From a bacterium 336/3 (lineage in GTDB: Bacteria > Bacteroidota > Bacteroidia > Cytophagales > Thermonemataceae), in the NCBI GenBank assembly GCA_001281695.1, contig LJIE01000001.1:3061521-3125520 (forward strand): a stretch of 64,000 nucleotides of DNA, in the 5' to 3' direction. Below the pieces are notes generated by a model. The model made no database searches, was not told the origin of the DNA, and saw nothing but the letters and a program-made list of their open reading frames with translations. Below are positions 16,139 to 26,400 of this stretch, piece after piece (within the stretch, counting starts at the first letter, position 1; each line of letters opens with the position of its first letter). Position numbers and translations under genes: made by a program.

Positions 16139-16690
16139 TTATTTAATTTTTCTAAAAGTAAGAGACAAACGTCTGTCTCTTACTTTCTTTTTTCCCTCAA
16201 TTATATCGCTTTTTTTTGCTTTGATACCATGTAGCCATTCATATCGAGCTTCATCAGCCATAATCAAGAGGCTTTGAGGTTCAAGAAATATTTCGGATTT
16301 TAATGTTTTATCTTTACTGATAAATTCCATTGTGCAAAAAGAGCCTAAACTTAAAGAGGCAATGGTATCATCAAAACAAGGCTCACAATCAATATGGTGA
16401 GCGATTCCCTGCCCTGCAAGATACTCATTGACAATTACTTGGTCGGCTTTGTAAGGTATATAACCTTTTTCATAAATGGATATAGCCAGATTTTCAATCC
16501 AATCTGGTAAATCTCCTATTTTCATAGAAGCATCTATTTTTCGCTTCTGATAATCGTATTTATAGCCATAATGCTGAACTCGCCTTTTCAAGTCATTTAA
16601 CCAAGTAGCATTATCTATTTGATGAATAAGACTTTTTTCCTCTTCTTCCGAAATGAAATTGCTAATATAAATAAGCCCTTGTATTTGCAT
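16139..16690 (-). CDS. AlkB-like 2-oxoglutarate/Fe(II) dioxygenase
   Basis: 183 residues, the size of short AlkB/ALKBH-type proteins that oxidatively remove alkyl groups from nucleic acids. The iron ligands are His99 and Asp101 (HID) and His154 (WLHGI), and the 2-oxoglutarate-binding pair is in RDRRLSLTFR near the end. YGYKYDY and the 'NEYLAGQGIAHHID' stretch fit the nucleic-acid-facing lid. The start overlaps the stop of the PQQ-like gene by one base (16690), so the two are probably co-transcribed. Substrate (DNA, RNA or protein) cannot be told. Confidence 0.87.
   Translation of the reverse strand: MQIQGLIYISNFISEEEEKSLIHQIDNATWLNDLKRRVQHYGYKYDYQKRKIDASMKIGDLPDWIENLAISIYEKGYIPYKADQVIVNEYLAGQGIAHHIDCEPCFDDTIASLSLGSFCTMEFISKDKTLKSEIFLEPQSLLIMADEARYEWLHGIKAKKSDIIEGKKKVRDRRLSLTFRKIK
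16155..16186 (+). terminator. 13-bp stem terminator inside the AlkB-like coding end
   Basis: AAAGTAAGAGACA pairs perfectly with TGTCTCTTACTTT, followed on the plus strand by CTTTTTT. It would terminate the Mpo1-like gene while also encoding the last residues of the convergent AlkB-like protein. Confidence 0.65.
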
Positions 16691-18093
16691 TATTTCAATC
16701 TAATTTCTGCCTGATTGGTATTGTTTTGTCTAAATTGTCCTATAAAAACTTTTGCTTTTTTTACAGAAAGCTCATAACAATACAAATAACCATCGTAAGA
16801 AGCTATCAATAATTCTAACTTTTTATCACCATCTATATCACCTAAAAATGGTGAGCACTCTGCCCCTGAAGGCATTTTGAGGCGTTCTAAACTTCTTACT
16901 TTCTCATCATAAATCAACAGTTCTCCTTTTTCAGTTGGAATAGCTATTTGCCAATTTTTGTTGGTGATGTTGCCCACAACTCCAGAAGCTGAAATTCTAT
17001 TAGCAGCATGAAATCTTCTTACATTTTTATCTACAAATTTATTATTTGCTTCACCTTCTAGTTTTGCTTTAAGCAAATGAGCTATCCACAAACCATCATG
17101 CTCACTTGACCACCAAGAACTCCCTACAACCATTGTTTCGTTGGGCGTGATGGCAGGCGTTCCATATAAACCAGAAATACCTCCATAGTAAGGCTCTTTA
17201 TCAGGCAGTTGGAAGTCCACACTATAAAGTACTTTACCATCTAATCCAAGCATAAAAACCCAAGAATAAGTGGTAGCAACCATAATAGCTGTTTTTTTCT
17301 CCTTTCTAATAATTACGGGAGATGACTTCAAGCCAGAACCTAAGTTAAAATCCCAGATAGTTTTACCATTTTTACCATCCAATGCATACAAATGTGATTC
17401 GTTCACACCTGAATTTTCACCATCTTCTGTACTTAAACCCCATCCTCCCGAAATAATATCAGGAATTTGGTCATCATTTACATCTACACCAACAGGTGAA
17501 CACAAATAAGCTCCATCTGATTTTGATAAAATATTAACCCACAATGGTTTACCTGTTTTTCCGTTCAAAGCAACAACTCCTCTCCCTCGTACTGTAATGA
17601 CTACATCTTTTTCTGCATCATTGTTGAGGTCAATGAGCAAGGGACAACTCTCAATATTACCATAATTATCTCCTATATTAGCTGTTGGGGCATTGTATTG
17701 CCATAAAAGTTGTTTTTGAGCTATATCATAACAATACAAAATATGGGCATCTGTACCAAAATAGAGTTTATTTCCATCTATAGCAATGCCATTCACATCT
17801 GTATCTGGCATATCTTTTTCTTCTTTGGTTTCCCAAACAGGAGTAATTTTTTCAAGAATATTACCTGTTTTGGGGTCAATGGAAAATACAGCGTCCAACT
17901 CATCTTTGCTGTTTTTCTCAAGAGTATTTCCGTTTGAGCCAACCCATATTTTATTTTTATCAAATAAAATATTTGTTCGATAGGTTGTCTGCCCTATTTT
18001 GGTCTTCCATTTCAAAGGAAAGACACTCTCTATATTTTGAGCTTGTGTGCAGATTGCAGTAAAAAGCAGTAGAAAAATGGAAGCGTTTTTCAT
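16690..18093 (-). CDS. secreted PQQ/FG-GAP-type beta-propeller protein
   Basis: 467 residues with a signal peptide (MKNASIFLLLFTAICTQAQ). The rest is propeller-like: repeated 'ALDGKNGKTIWDFN'-type PQQ blades (about 105-270) and FG-GAP-like calcium loops such as DLNNDAEKDV, DVNDDQIPDI and DIDGDKKLEL. It is likely periplasmic or outer-surface and acts in binding rather than catalysis, as no dehydrogenase active-site residues are apparent. It is followed by the AlkB-like gene with a one-base overlap; the pairing makes no obvious functional sense. Confidence 0.82.
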   Translation of the reverse strand: MKNASIFLLLFTAICTQAQNIESVFPLKWKTKIGQTTYRTNILFDKNKIWVGSNGNTLEKNSKDELDAVFSIDPKTGNILEKITPVWETKEEKDMPDTDVNGIAIDGNKLYFGTDAHILYCYDIAQKQLLWQYNAPTANIGDNYGNIESCPLLIDLNNDAEKDVVITVRGRGVVALNGKTGKPLWVNILSKSDGAYLCSPVGVDVNDDQIPDIISGGWGLSTEDGENSGVNESHLYALDGKNGKTIWDFNLGSGLKSSPVIIRKEKKTAIMVATTYSWVFMLGLDGKVLYSVDFQLPDKEPYYGGISGLYGTPAITPNETMVVGSSWWSSEHDGLWIAHLLKAKLEGEANNKFVDKNVRRFHAANRISASGVVGNITNKNWQIAIPTEKGELLIYDEKVRSLERLKMPSGAECSPFLGDIDGDKKLELLIASYDGYLYCYELSVKKAKVFIGQFRQNNTNQAEIRLK

Positions 18094-18164
18094 ATTTTTT
18101 GTATTTTAGTGCCAATATAAAAAAAGAAAATTTAAAAGCCTTTTCAATTTGAAATTTTCCATTT

Positions 18165-18908
18165 ATGCCAAAAGCTATTATTATTGAAGATGAAACCAAA
18201 GCTCGAAGAGTTTTGGAAGAATTAATTAAAGAATATTGCCCTGATGTAGAGATACTTGCCTCTGTAGATAGTGTACCCGAAGGTGTAAAAGCTATCAAGA
18301 AATTTGAACCTGATTTAGTTTTTTTAGATATAGAAATGCCTCAATATAACGGTTTTCAATTGTTTGATTTCATTGAAGATGTAAATTTTGAGGTAATTTT
18401 TACAACAGCTTATCAAGAGTATGCTATTCAGGCTTTTGAAGTATCTGCCATTGCTTATTTGCTCAAGCCTATACAGATAGAAAAGCTTATACAAGCTGTT
18501 GAGAAGGTAAAAGAAAAGCACTCTCAACAGTCCAAAGAACGCATACAAGTCATGAAAAGTGCTTTAGGACAAGAGAAAGTGAGCAAAGTAGCTCTTCCTA
18601 TTTCTGAAGGATTTTTATTTGTAGAACTAAATGATATTATGTACCTCACTGCAGAAGGAGCTTACACCACTATACTTTTAAGAGATAGTAGAAAATTTTT
18701 AGTTTCTCGAAATATCAAAAGTTTTGAAGAAATTTTTCACCATTCGTTCTTTTTCAGACCACACCGTTCTTATCTTATCAATTTGAATGCAGTGAAACAA
18801 TTTATCAGACAAGATGGTGGATATATTTTGATGGAGAATGGTGATAGTGTCAGCATTTCTAAAGATAAAAAAGAAGAATTTTTGATGGCTTATCAGTCAT
18901 TAAAGTAA
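18165..18908 (+). CDS. LytTR-family response regulator
   Basis: 247 residues. The receiver domain (1-122) has the acidic pair E8/D9, phosphoacceptor Asp55 in FLDIEMP, a Thr in FTTAY and Lys in LLKPI. A LytTR DNA-binding domain follows (about 140-245), with PHRSYLINLNAV near its end. These regulators bind direct repeats and are usually paired with a 5TM or TPR histidine kinase, but none is adjacent. A strong terminator lies 46 bases downstream. Confidence 0.92.
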   Translation: MPKAIIIEDETKARRVLEELIKEYCPDVEILASVDSVPEGVKAIKKFEPDLVFLDIEMPQYNGFQLFDFIEDVNFEVIFTTAYQEYAIQAFEVSAIAYLLKPIQIEKLIQAVEKVKEKHSQQSKERIQVMKSALGQEKVSKVALPISEGFLFVELNDIMYLTAEGAYTTILLRDSRKFLVSRNIKSFEEIFHHSFFFRPHRSYLINLNAVKQFIRQDGGYILMENGDSVSISKDKKEEFLMAYQSLK

Positions 18909-18953
18909 TTTTATGCAAAAACTCTTACAAGCTTTTTGAGTTGTAAAAAAAAT

Positions 18954-18997
18954 AAAAACCCTAAACACAGAGTCTATAATCTGTTTTAGGGTTTTTT
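18954..18997 (+). terminator. terminator after the LytTR regulator
   Basis: AAAACCCTAAACACAGA pairs with TCTGTTTTAGGGTTTT (one mismatch) and is followed by a T-run. Confidence 0.85.
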
Positions 18998-19103
18998 CTT
19001 TGCAAAAATCTTACGTAAGTGTAACCTTTTTTTTTTATTATTTTAAAAACCTTGTCTTTATAAGTACGTACATATACAAAACATCACTAAAAGTATAAAA
19101 CGT

Positions 19104-19178
19104 ATGAAAGCATTTGCCATACTTCTATTTTTAGTGCTAGCTTTAGCACTTTTGGCTCCAAGTTTGTTGGGTAGTTAG
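19104..19178 (+). CDS. possible 24-residue hydrophobic peptide
   Basis: An isolated ATG frame starting MKAFAILLFLVLALALLAPS codes for one short membrane helix. It is bracketed by the LytTR terminator upstream and a second strong terminator downstream (19248-19280), so a transcript would have to begin between them. That arrangement is what a small standalone gene or a small RNA would show. A purely chance frame is possible at this length. Confidence 0.35.
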   Translation: MKAFAILLFLVLALALLAPSLLGS

Positions 19179-19247
19179 GTGTAAAGTTTTGTATCAAAGT
19201 TTTTATAAAACACTTATATAAACAGGTGTGTATCTTAAACAGTGTTC

Positions 19248-19280
19248 AAAAAAGTATCCACTTATAGTGGGTACTTTTTT
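19248..19280. terminator. bidirectional terminator
   Basis: AAAAGTATCCAC pairs with GTGGGTACTTTT (one T-G wobble), with A-run and T-run on the two sides. It serves the minus-strand gene ending at 19279 and any plus-strand transcript through 19104-19178. Confidence 0.8.
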
Positions 19281-20013
19281 ATTTTTTGAGTTGTTTGTAA
19301 TGATTAACATACTCCTCACAAAGTTTTTGTGTCTGATTATCTGATGTTTCACCTTCTTCTATATTAAACCAAAGTATATTTTCAATCCAAGTTCGATAAA
19401 TAAATTCTTCAAAATTTTCGGCTGTATAAAATACTTCTTGTTTTATTATCTCATCTGTTAATTCATTTCCTATTCCTTCGTCTTCAAAAGGAATGGCAGA
19501 AGCTAAAATACAACTTTCACCTGTATCTCTTACATAATAATACCAAAATAGGCAGTCTTGTTGATCTCTATAAAAATGAAAAATATATCCCTTCTCACCG
19601 AGCCAAGTAAAAGGTGTAATTCTATCAGGCAAATCGAAGTAACAAGCTGTACAAGAGGGTATTAAATCGTGAGCAATTGGAGCTGACATAAATTTTACTA
19701 ACGCTGTAGGTAGTATGATATGACTTGGCAAGTTGTTTTGGATGGTATCTATTTTTTGCTTCCATTTAGCATTTATTTTAAAAATATTGCTTTCTTGTGT
19801 AGGTTTAAAGGGCTTATCTACATAATCAGGTACTTTTTCATCAATTTCTTTGACAGTTTGATTACTCAAATAGCTAAAATTTCCATCCAAATATTTTTTA
19901 TCTATGATAGGTAGTAAATCAAAAGGCTCACCACCATAAGTAGCATCAATTGGACGTAACTCGTCCAAATCTACACCAAACCATATTTTTTCAAAGGGAA
20001 AAGTTGCACTCAT
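19279..20013 (-). CDS. conserved hypothetical, possibly SUKH-like
   Basis: 244 residues, acidic, with no signal peptide or membrane helix. The middle reads LPTALVKFM, then PSCTACYFDLPDRI and a segment rich in aromatic residues around RDQQDCLFWYYYVRD. This block recalls SMI1/KNR4 (SUKH)-type proteins, which often act as immunity proteins in polymorphic toxin loci. The resemblance is from memory of motifs and is weak. No toxin gene is next to it; it faces away from the ureohydrolase gene. Confidence 0.6.
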   Translation of the reverse strand: MSATFPFEKIWFGVDLDELRPIDATYGGEPFDLLPIIDKKYLDGNFSYLSNQTVKEIDEKVPDYVDKPFKPTQESNIFKINAKWKQKIDTIQNNLPSHIILPTALVKFMSAPIAHDLIPSCTACYFDLPDRITPFTWLGEKGYIFHFYRDQQDCLFWYYYVRDTGESCILASAIPFEDEGIGNELTDEIIKQEVFYTAENFEEFIYRTWIENILWFNIEEGETSDNQTQKLCEEYVNHYKQLKK

Positions 20014-20149
20014 AATTCGAAGTAAAGATTTGAGATTAAGAATATTTTAGTGGAATAAATAAAATTCTAAAGGTTAATTTATGTTTTTATCTTGACAAAA
20101 CAAAAAAAATGTATCAACTTGCCGTTTAAAAGCATACAAATCTGTATTT

Positions 20150-21232
20150 ATGAGCAAAGAAGAAATTATACGTAACTTTAATCCAAATGATGTAGGCTCA
20201 TCTGGCAAGCTATTTGGGCTACCTTTTGATGAAAATAGTGCAGAACTTATCATCATGCCTGTACCTTGGGAAGTAACTGTATCTTATAGTGCTGGTACAG
20301 CCATTGCTCCTGAAGAAATTTTATATGCCTCTGCTCAAGTAGATTTGTATGATGGAGATATTGAAAATGCTTGGCATATGGGAGTAACAATGCTCCCCTT
20401 CCCTGATAAATGGTTTGAGTTAAACGAAACGCTCAGAGAAGAAGCAGAAACATATATTGAATGGCTCGAAGATCAAATGCCAGAGGAAGCAGATAAAGAA
20501 ATTACATATCTTAGAGAGATTCCTGAAGTAGTTAATAAAGAAGCCTTAAAATTGAATCATTGGGTAAAAGAAACTGCGTTAGAATGGATAAATAAAGGAA
20601 AAATGGTAGCTCTTTTGGGTGGTGACCACAGTACACCTTTAGGTTTGATGCAAGCATTAGCTACCAAATATGATAATTTTGGTATTTTACAAATAGACGC
20701 TCATGCCGATTTAAGAGATGCTTATGAGGGTTTTGAGTTTTCACATGCTTCTATCATGTTTAATGCTCTTAAAATACCTCAAATTTCTAAATTGGTACAA
20801 GTAGGCATCAGAGATTATTGTGAAGCAGAAGCAAATCTTATAAAGAATTCTAATGGCAGAGTTGTTACCTTTTTTGACCAAGCCATCAGAGAAAAACAAT
20901 ACGAAGGTGCTTCTTGGGCAAATATCTGTGATGAAATTATTAAGAACTTGCCTGAAAATGTATATATTAGCTTTGATATTGATGGTCTTGACCCTAAACT
21001 ATGCCCTCATACAGGTACACCCGTAGCAGGTGGTTTCGAGTTTGCAGAAATTGTATTTTTACTTAAAAAACTAGTAGCTTCTGGGAAAAAAATTATCAGT
21101 TTCGATTTGGTAGAAGTGGCATGTGGAGATGTAGAAAATGAAGAATGGGATGCCAATGTTGGAGCTAGAATGTTGTTTAAATTGTGTAATTGGATGGGAG
21201 TTTCCCAAGGAAAGTTAAAGCTAGCAAAATAA
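20150..21232 (+). CDS. ureohydrolase (arginase/agmatinase/formimidoylglutamase family)
   Basis: 360 residues. Binuclear manganese enzyme of the ureohydrolase fold: metal ligands His160 in GGDHST, Asp183, His185 and Asp187 in DAHADLR, and Asp276 and Asp278 in DIDGLDP. It is longer than classical arginases (about 300 residues) because of an extra segment around residues 80-140. In Bacteroidota such long members are variously annotated as arginase, agmatinase or formimidoylglutamase, and the sequence does not settle the substrate. A small membrane-protein gene follows after two bases. Confidence 0.88.
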   Translation: MSKEEIIRNFNPNDVGSSGKLFGLPFDENSAELIIMPVPWEVTVSYSAGTAIAPEEILYASAQVDLYDGDIENAWHMGVTMLPFPDKWFELNETLREEAETYIEWLEDQMPEEADKEITYLREIPEVVNKEALKLNHWVKETALEWINKGKMVALLGGDHSTPLGLMQALATKYDNFGILQIDAHADLRDAYEGFEFSHASIMFNALKIPQISKLVQVGIRDYCEAEANLIKNSNGRVVTFFDQAIREKQYEGASWANICDEIIKNLPENVYISFDIDGLDPKLCPHTGTPVAGGFEFAEIVFLLKKLVASGKKIISFDLVEVACGDVENEEWDANVGARMLFKLCNWMGVSQGKLKLAK

Positions 21233-21234
21233 TC

Positions 21235-21609
21235 ATGGTTTTTATATTCATCGCAATATTGGTATTTTCTGCTCAATATTTTATGCACTGGCAAATTTGG
21301 TCTGTCGCTGTAATTAGTTATGTGGTAGCTGGTGTATTGGGCAGAACAGCGTGGGGAGTTTTCTTTTCAGCATTTTTTTCTGTTTTCTTGGTTTGGTCAG
21401 GTATGGCTTTTTGGCAAGATATCCAAAACGACCAGATTCTTTCCAGTAGAATTGCTACCATGTTGGGTATTGCCAATACAAGTGAATGGCTTTTTGTTAT
21501 AACTGGTTTGCTGGGAGGTATTGTGGGAGCAATTTCAGCTCTTGCTGGCTATTATGTAAAAAGAATTTTCATCAAGGCTCGTCCCAAAACTCCTATTTCT
21601 GGCAGATGA
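21235..21609 (+). CDS. small polytopic membrane protein
   Basis: 124 residues from the ATG at 21235, two bases after the ureohydrolase stop; a frame reading further back would overlap that gene. Four hydrophobic segments (about 1-15, 18-33, 36-55 and 84-108) and a basic tail ending KARPKTPISGR are visible. I recognise no family. The stop overlaps the ATG of the acetyltransferase gene (ATGA), so ureohydrolase, this gene and the acetyltransferase look like one operon. Confidence 0.75.
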   Translation: MVFIFIAILVFSAQYFMHWQIWSVAVISYVVAGVLGRTAWGVFFSAFFSVFLVWSGMAFWQDIQNDQILSSRIATMLGIANTSEWLFVITGLLGGIVGAISALAGYYVKRIFIKARPKTPISGR

Positions 21610-22124
21610 TTCATGTAGCCACTCAAAAAGATTTACCCATAGTTTTATATCTTGCTCAAAGTACATTCCGAGAGAAATGGACACCCATTGATGGCGAGGA
21701 ATTGGTAGAACATTATATCCTCGATAACATGCAAATTTCTCACTTTGAGCAAGATTTCTCTAATCCTGATATTTTGTTTTTACTTATTTTTGATGATGCT
21801 ATTCCTATGGGTTATGCAAAAATCATCAAAAACTGTATTCCTGAAAATTATGCTCATTTGGGAAAACTCTTCTTAAAAATAGATAAATTGTACTTTTTAG
21901 AACAAACTCATAGAAAAGGTTTGGGTTCAAAAACAATGGAATATATCATCCAAATTGCTCAAAAAGAACTATTTGATACACTTTGGCTGGGTGTATGGGG
22001 ACAAAATACTCAAGCCATTACATTTTATCAGAAATTGGGCTTCACCCAAGCTGGGAAATGGTTCTTCAAAATGGGTGATAAGATCTTTGACGATGAATGG
22101 CTGATGAGTAAAACTATTTCCTAA
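21606..22124 (+). CDS. GNAT-family N-acetyltransferase
   Basis: 172 residues from the ATG that overlaps the preceding stop. The acetyl-CoA motif A is at about 110-130: DKLYFLEQTHRKGLGSKTME (Q/RxxGxG/A as HRKGLG). The C-terminal LWLGVWGQNTQAITFYQKLGF is the typical GNAT strand-turn. It transfers an acetyl group to an unknown amine, often a small molecule or protein N-terminus. The 3' end overlaps the convergent barrel gene by 11 bases. Confidence 0.88.
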   Translation: MIHVATQKDLPIVLYLAQSTFREKWTPIDGEELVEHYILDNMQISHFEQDFSNPDILFLLIFDDAIPMGYAKIIKNCIPENYAHLGKLFLKIDKLYFLEQTHRKGLGSKTMEYIIQIAQKELFDTLWLGVWGQNTQAITFYQKLGFTQAGKWFFKMGDKIFDDEWLMSKTIS

Positions 22125-23328
22125 GAAAATTATATCCAAATATAAAGTTTATAGTGCTATAATCAGCATTGATATAGACTTCTTTGGCAAGTAAATCTCT
22201 TTTTAAGTTATATCTAAATTCGAAATTATATGTATTAGCATATTCCATCCCCATCCCAAAAGCTACACCACTACTTGTACTCATTTTTATATCTCTACGA
22301 CCATCAAAATCCATCTTTGATTTTTTTATGGGAATATCAAAAACATAAGAAGTATTCAAAAATATTTTTGCATTTTTTGCTACATAAATACCATATCTAA
22401 TTATAATAGGTACTTCAATAGCGTTGTATTTTGTTTCTGCTATCTCTTTAGTAGCAAATTGAATGTTAAAGTCTTGTTTTAAATTGTGATATTGAAAATT
22501 AGGTTCTAATAAAATGCTCCATTTATTATTATCAAATGGAAGAACAACTTCTCCTGATAGTCCTATTCTTGGTGTTAAATATTTTTTAAACTCTGCATCA
22601 AAAACACCTGAATTTCCTCCAGACATTTTTATAGAAGCTATATTTAAACCCGTTCGTATTCCTAAATTCAGTATTTTTCTTTTAGGCTTGCTCACATAAT
22701 TGATGGGTTCTTGTCCAAAACAAGAGTTATATTTTAAAAAGATATTGGTTAATGATTTGGTATTGTATTCCGTTCTAATGAATTCTTGTCCTGATATTTT
22801 CTCACATTTCAAATAATTGATTAGCTGATTTTTATACAAGTTATTGCTTTTGATAAGGTCGTCTTTATCAGAGTACTTTTTATAAATTAGTTGTTCTATG
22901 GGTAAACTATCTACCTGAATGAAAAAACGATTCATATTAGTTTTGTGATAGAAGTATAAATTGGCTTTGCCTGAAACTAAAAGTTTCAAAAACAATGTCA
23001 TTTCTTTATAGTCAGGTGCTTGATTATCACTTAAATAATTAATTTCAGACCTAGAGGTATCTACTTTTACTTTAAATCTCTGATATTTGGCAAAGTTTGT
23101 AATCTCAAACTCCTGAACTTGTTCAATAGTGGTAGTTTCTTTGGGAGAGCTTTCAGAAAGTTTATAATTGAAACTGGTTGGATTATTTTCCCAATCCATG
23201 TTTTTAATTAAACAATTTATCTTTTCGCCATTATTCTTGATAAAATAGCCTTGTTGGTAAGCATCTTGCCCATAAACAACTGAAAAATTGACAATTGTAA
23301 TAAAAAATAATAAAATACTGACTTTCAT
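22114..23328 (-). CDS. outer-membrane beta-barrel protein (PorT-like)
   Basis: 404 residues. A signal peptide (MKVSILLFFITIVNFSVVYG) is followed by a roughly 190-residue periplasmic portion starting with KNNGEKINCLIKN. The C-terminal half contains alternating strands typical of the PorT-family barrel: GIRTGLNIASIKMSG, RIGLSGEVVLPF, YHNLKQDFNIQF, EVPIIIRYGIY and SSGVAFGMGMEYA, ending NFIFGYNFLRK. It is likely an outer-membrane protein of unknown ligand. Its 3' end overlaps the acetyltransferase gene by 11 bases in convergent orientation. Confidence 0.8.
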   Translation of the reverse strand: MKVSILLFFITIVNFSVVYGQDAYQQGYFIKNNGEKINCLIKNMDWENNPTSFNYKLSESSPKETTTIEQVQEFEITNFAKYQRFKVKVDTSRSEINYLSDNQAPDYKEMTLFLKLLVSGKANLYFYHKTNMNRFFIQVDSLPIEQLIYKKYSDKDDLIKSNNLYKNQLINYLKCEKISGQEFIRTEYNTKSLTNIFLKYNSCFGQEPINYVSKPKRKILNLGIRTGLNIASIKMSGGNSGVFDAEFKKYLTPRIGLSGEVVLPFDNNKWSILLEPNFQYHNLKQDFNIQFATKEIAETKYNAIEVPIIIRYGIYVAKNAKIFLNTSYVFDIPIKKSKMDFDGRRDIKMSTSSGVAFGMGMEYANTYNFEFRYNLKRDLLAKEVYINADYSTINFIFGYNFLRK

Positions 23329-23469
23329 AAAAATTTAGATTCAATAATGTTCGATTACATAAATATTTTAACATACAAATATAAATACTTTTCTCATATT
23401 TTTGTTTTGGCAATTTCTAAAATTTTAGCTAAAATTGGGTAAAATATGAAATAGTTTTCTTAAAGCTCA

Positions 23470-26400
23470 ATGGCTGATTTCGACCATAATTATAACGATT
23501 GGGGATATGACGATTATACAAATCAAGACTTATCTCTAATTGATGACAAAAAACTTTCCAAAGAAGAGCGTAAAAAGCTTTTAGCTGCTGAAAAACAAGC
23601 GAAAATGGAAGCACAATCAGCTCGCCGTCAAAAGCGATTAGCAGAGCTTATTGCTATGGAAGAAGCTGAAAATAAGGAAAAACAAAAAGTTGAAAATACC
23701 GAAAAAGAAGAGGAAAAAACTCAGAAAACAGAAATTAAACCCGTAAATGAGGAAAATCAAGAGAAAAAAGGTGATAATCCAACATTTGAAAGCAACGATA
23801 TAGAAAATCAGCAAGAAAACAAAGAAGATTCCTTAGAAGAAAATAAAACGCCCGAAGCAAAACAAAACAAGCCTAATTCTGATAAAAAACAGCCTAAAGA
23901 CGAAAAAAAGCAGATAAAAAGTGTCAAAGAAGCTCCAATCGGCAATGAAGAGACTGGTAGTTTAGAAAGTCCTCAATTGGATAAATCTGACAGTAGTGCT
24001 TATCTAAATTCTTTGGGTAGTAGCTCTCCTACCGATTTTATGATGGGTGTAAGCGAAAGCGGAACTACTGTAAAAGAATTACAACAAAAAGAGCAAACTG
24101 ACCTCCAAGACAATCTCCCTGAAATAGACCAACCCACAGGTCTGCCCACTAAAGATGAAAAAGGGAAGGTTGAGAAAGGTAGCAAATTAGCTAAAGACAA
24201 TGCCAAAGCTCTCAAAGCTCAGCCCAAAACAAAAGAAAATCCTAAAGATAAAATAAAAGTTGAGTCTAAAATAGATCCCTCCAAGCCTACTCCTACACAA
24301 AAAGAAAGAGCTGGAGTTGTAGAAAGAATTAAAAGTTTCTTTTCTAGAATATTTGGCTCAGGAGCTATCAGTGAACGTATTGAAGAAATCAAAGAGTCTA
24401 TTGATACCATTCCATCCAAAGACGAAAGTATCAAGGAAGATTTAGGTCGAAAACCTGAAGTACGTTTGGTGGGCGAAGCTGATCCTGAACAAAATGAACA
24501 GCAAAAAGACCAAGCTGAAAAACAAACTTTAGAAAATAAACAGAAAGCAGACCAAGAAATTCAGAAAGATTTTGGGGAGAATAATCTGTATCCTGAAATC
24601 AAAAAAGAAAAATTAAAACCTCAGATTGAAATTGTTGCTTTAGAAAAAGCTCCTGAACTTTCTTTACAAAAAGTAGAAAAACTACCTGCTCAAGCCATTG
24701 CAACATTCAATGAGAATGCAAAACAGCAAATTGATGCCAAAATTCAGCAAGGCATTGCTAAAGAAAAAGAAGGAAAATTAGAGAAAGAAAGCAAATCGGA
24801 GCAAGAAAAAAAAGCTACAGATACAAAAATTGCAGATGAAACTTCTAAAGTGGAGGCAGAACAGAAAATTGCTCAAAAGAAATCGCAACAAGAAGTAGAA
24901 CAAAATAGAAAAACATGGAAACAAGAAAATGATAAAATTCTTGATAAAGCTCAAAAGGATTTAGATACAGAGAAAAATAAAACAGAAAAAGATATTTCTT
25001 CGCATTCTGAGCAGGTAAACAAAGAAATTGGGCAGGAATATGAGAAAGGCGATAAAGCCATCAAACAAGAAAAGGTAAATACAGAAAAACAAGCCGAAGC
25101 CAAAAAAGCTGAAGCGAAAAATAAGAAAAGAAGTTTTTGGGAAAAAGTTGGTGATGCATTTAGTAGTTTTATTGAAGGTATTAAAAATGCGATTAATTCT
25201 TTGTTTGATGCTCTCAAACGATTTGTAAAAAACACCATTGAGCGTGTCAAAAAAATTGCTGTAGCACTCATAGACAAAGCCAAAAACTTTGCCATTAAGA
25301 TGGTGAAAGCATATGGTGAGTTTGCCAAAGGCGTTGTCAGTATTGTATTATTTGCCTTCCCCGAAACAGCCAAGAAAATTAATGGATTGATAGACAAGGC
25401 TGTAGATAAAGCAGAACAAGCCATCAACTACCTTGCTGATAAGCTTAAAGTAGCTGTTTGTAAGTTTTTGGATGCCTTGGGGGCTGTACTTGTAGCTCTG
25501 CTAAGTGTATATCAGGCTTTATTTTTAGCTCTTTTAGGGGATTTCTCAATGATTGCTGATTTTCTAATGAAAATCTACAATGGTGTAAAAGGCTTGATAC
25601 AAGGAGCTCGTCATTCTGTATCAGAATCTTTAGGGGCTTTATCCGAAGAGTTTTTAGGAGCAGATATTAGCAACCCTTTAGATATTGAGCGTAGCCAAGA
25701 GGAAGAAAACCAGTATAGAGCTTCCGAATTAGGGTCTAAAACAAATGCTACCAAACAAGAAACTCAACAAAATGGAAAATTAAGTGATAAAAATAAATTA
25801 AATAATGATGATGTTGAAGCTCCTGGCACACCTTTTCATTTAGGACAAGAGTTTTTGCCTTTCTTTAGCAAACTTCAGGAAGGACAAGATATGATTTTGG
25901 GTGGAGCTGGAGAAAATGCTGTAACTACTCAAGATTTACAAGGTGCCATGTTTGGAGGCAATCCGCTTACCCAACAAGGTGAAGATGAAATGGTTACCAA
26001 TTTGAGTAGCCAACTCACTCAAACTGAAAATTCTACTCCAGAACAGGTTTCTGAACCTGCCCCCTCCCCTGATGTAGCCTCCATGACTGATGAAGCGAAA
26101 ATGGATTATTACATTGGACAAATGGATGCTGAAGCAAAGCCTGAGAGCATGGAGACCAAACAGCCTCCTGAAGCACCTCAAAAGGTAAATTTAGACCCAT
26201 CACTCAAAACATCGCCTCTACCTGTAGGCACAAGGCTTGAATATGTAGGCAGACAAATGATGAAGGGCTTACAGATGTGGTGGAATCAGAATAAAATGAC
26301 TGTGTATGCTGTCATTGCTGGTGTGCTGACGGTAGGTGCTATTATTGCATTTTTTACAGGTGGAGCTGGTTTAATAGCTGTTTTAGAAGTTATTATGCAA

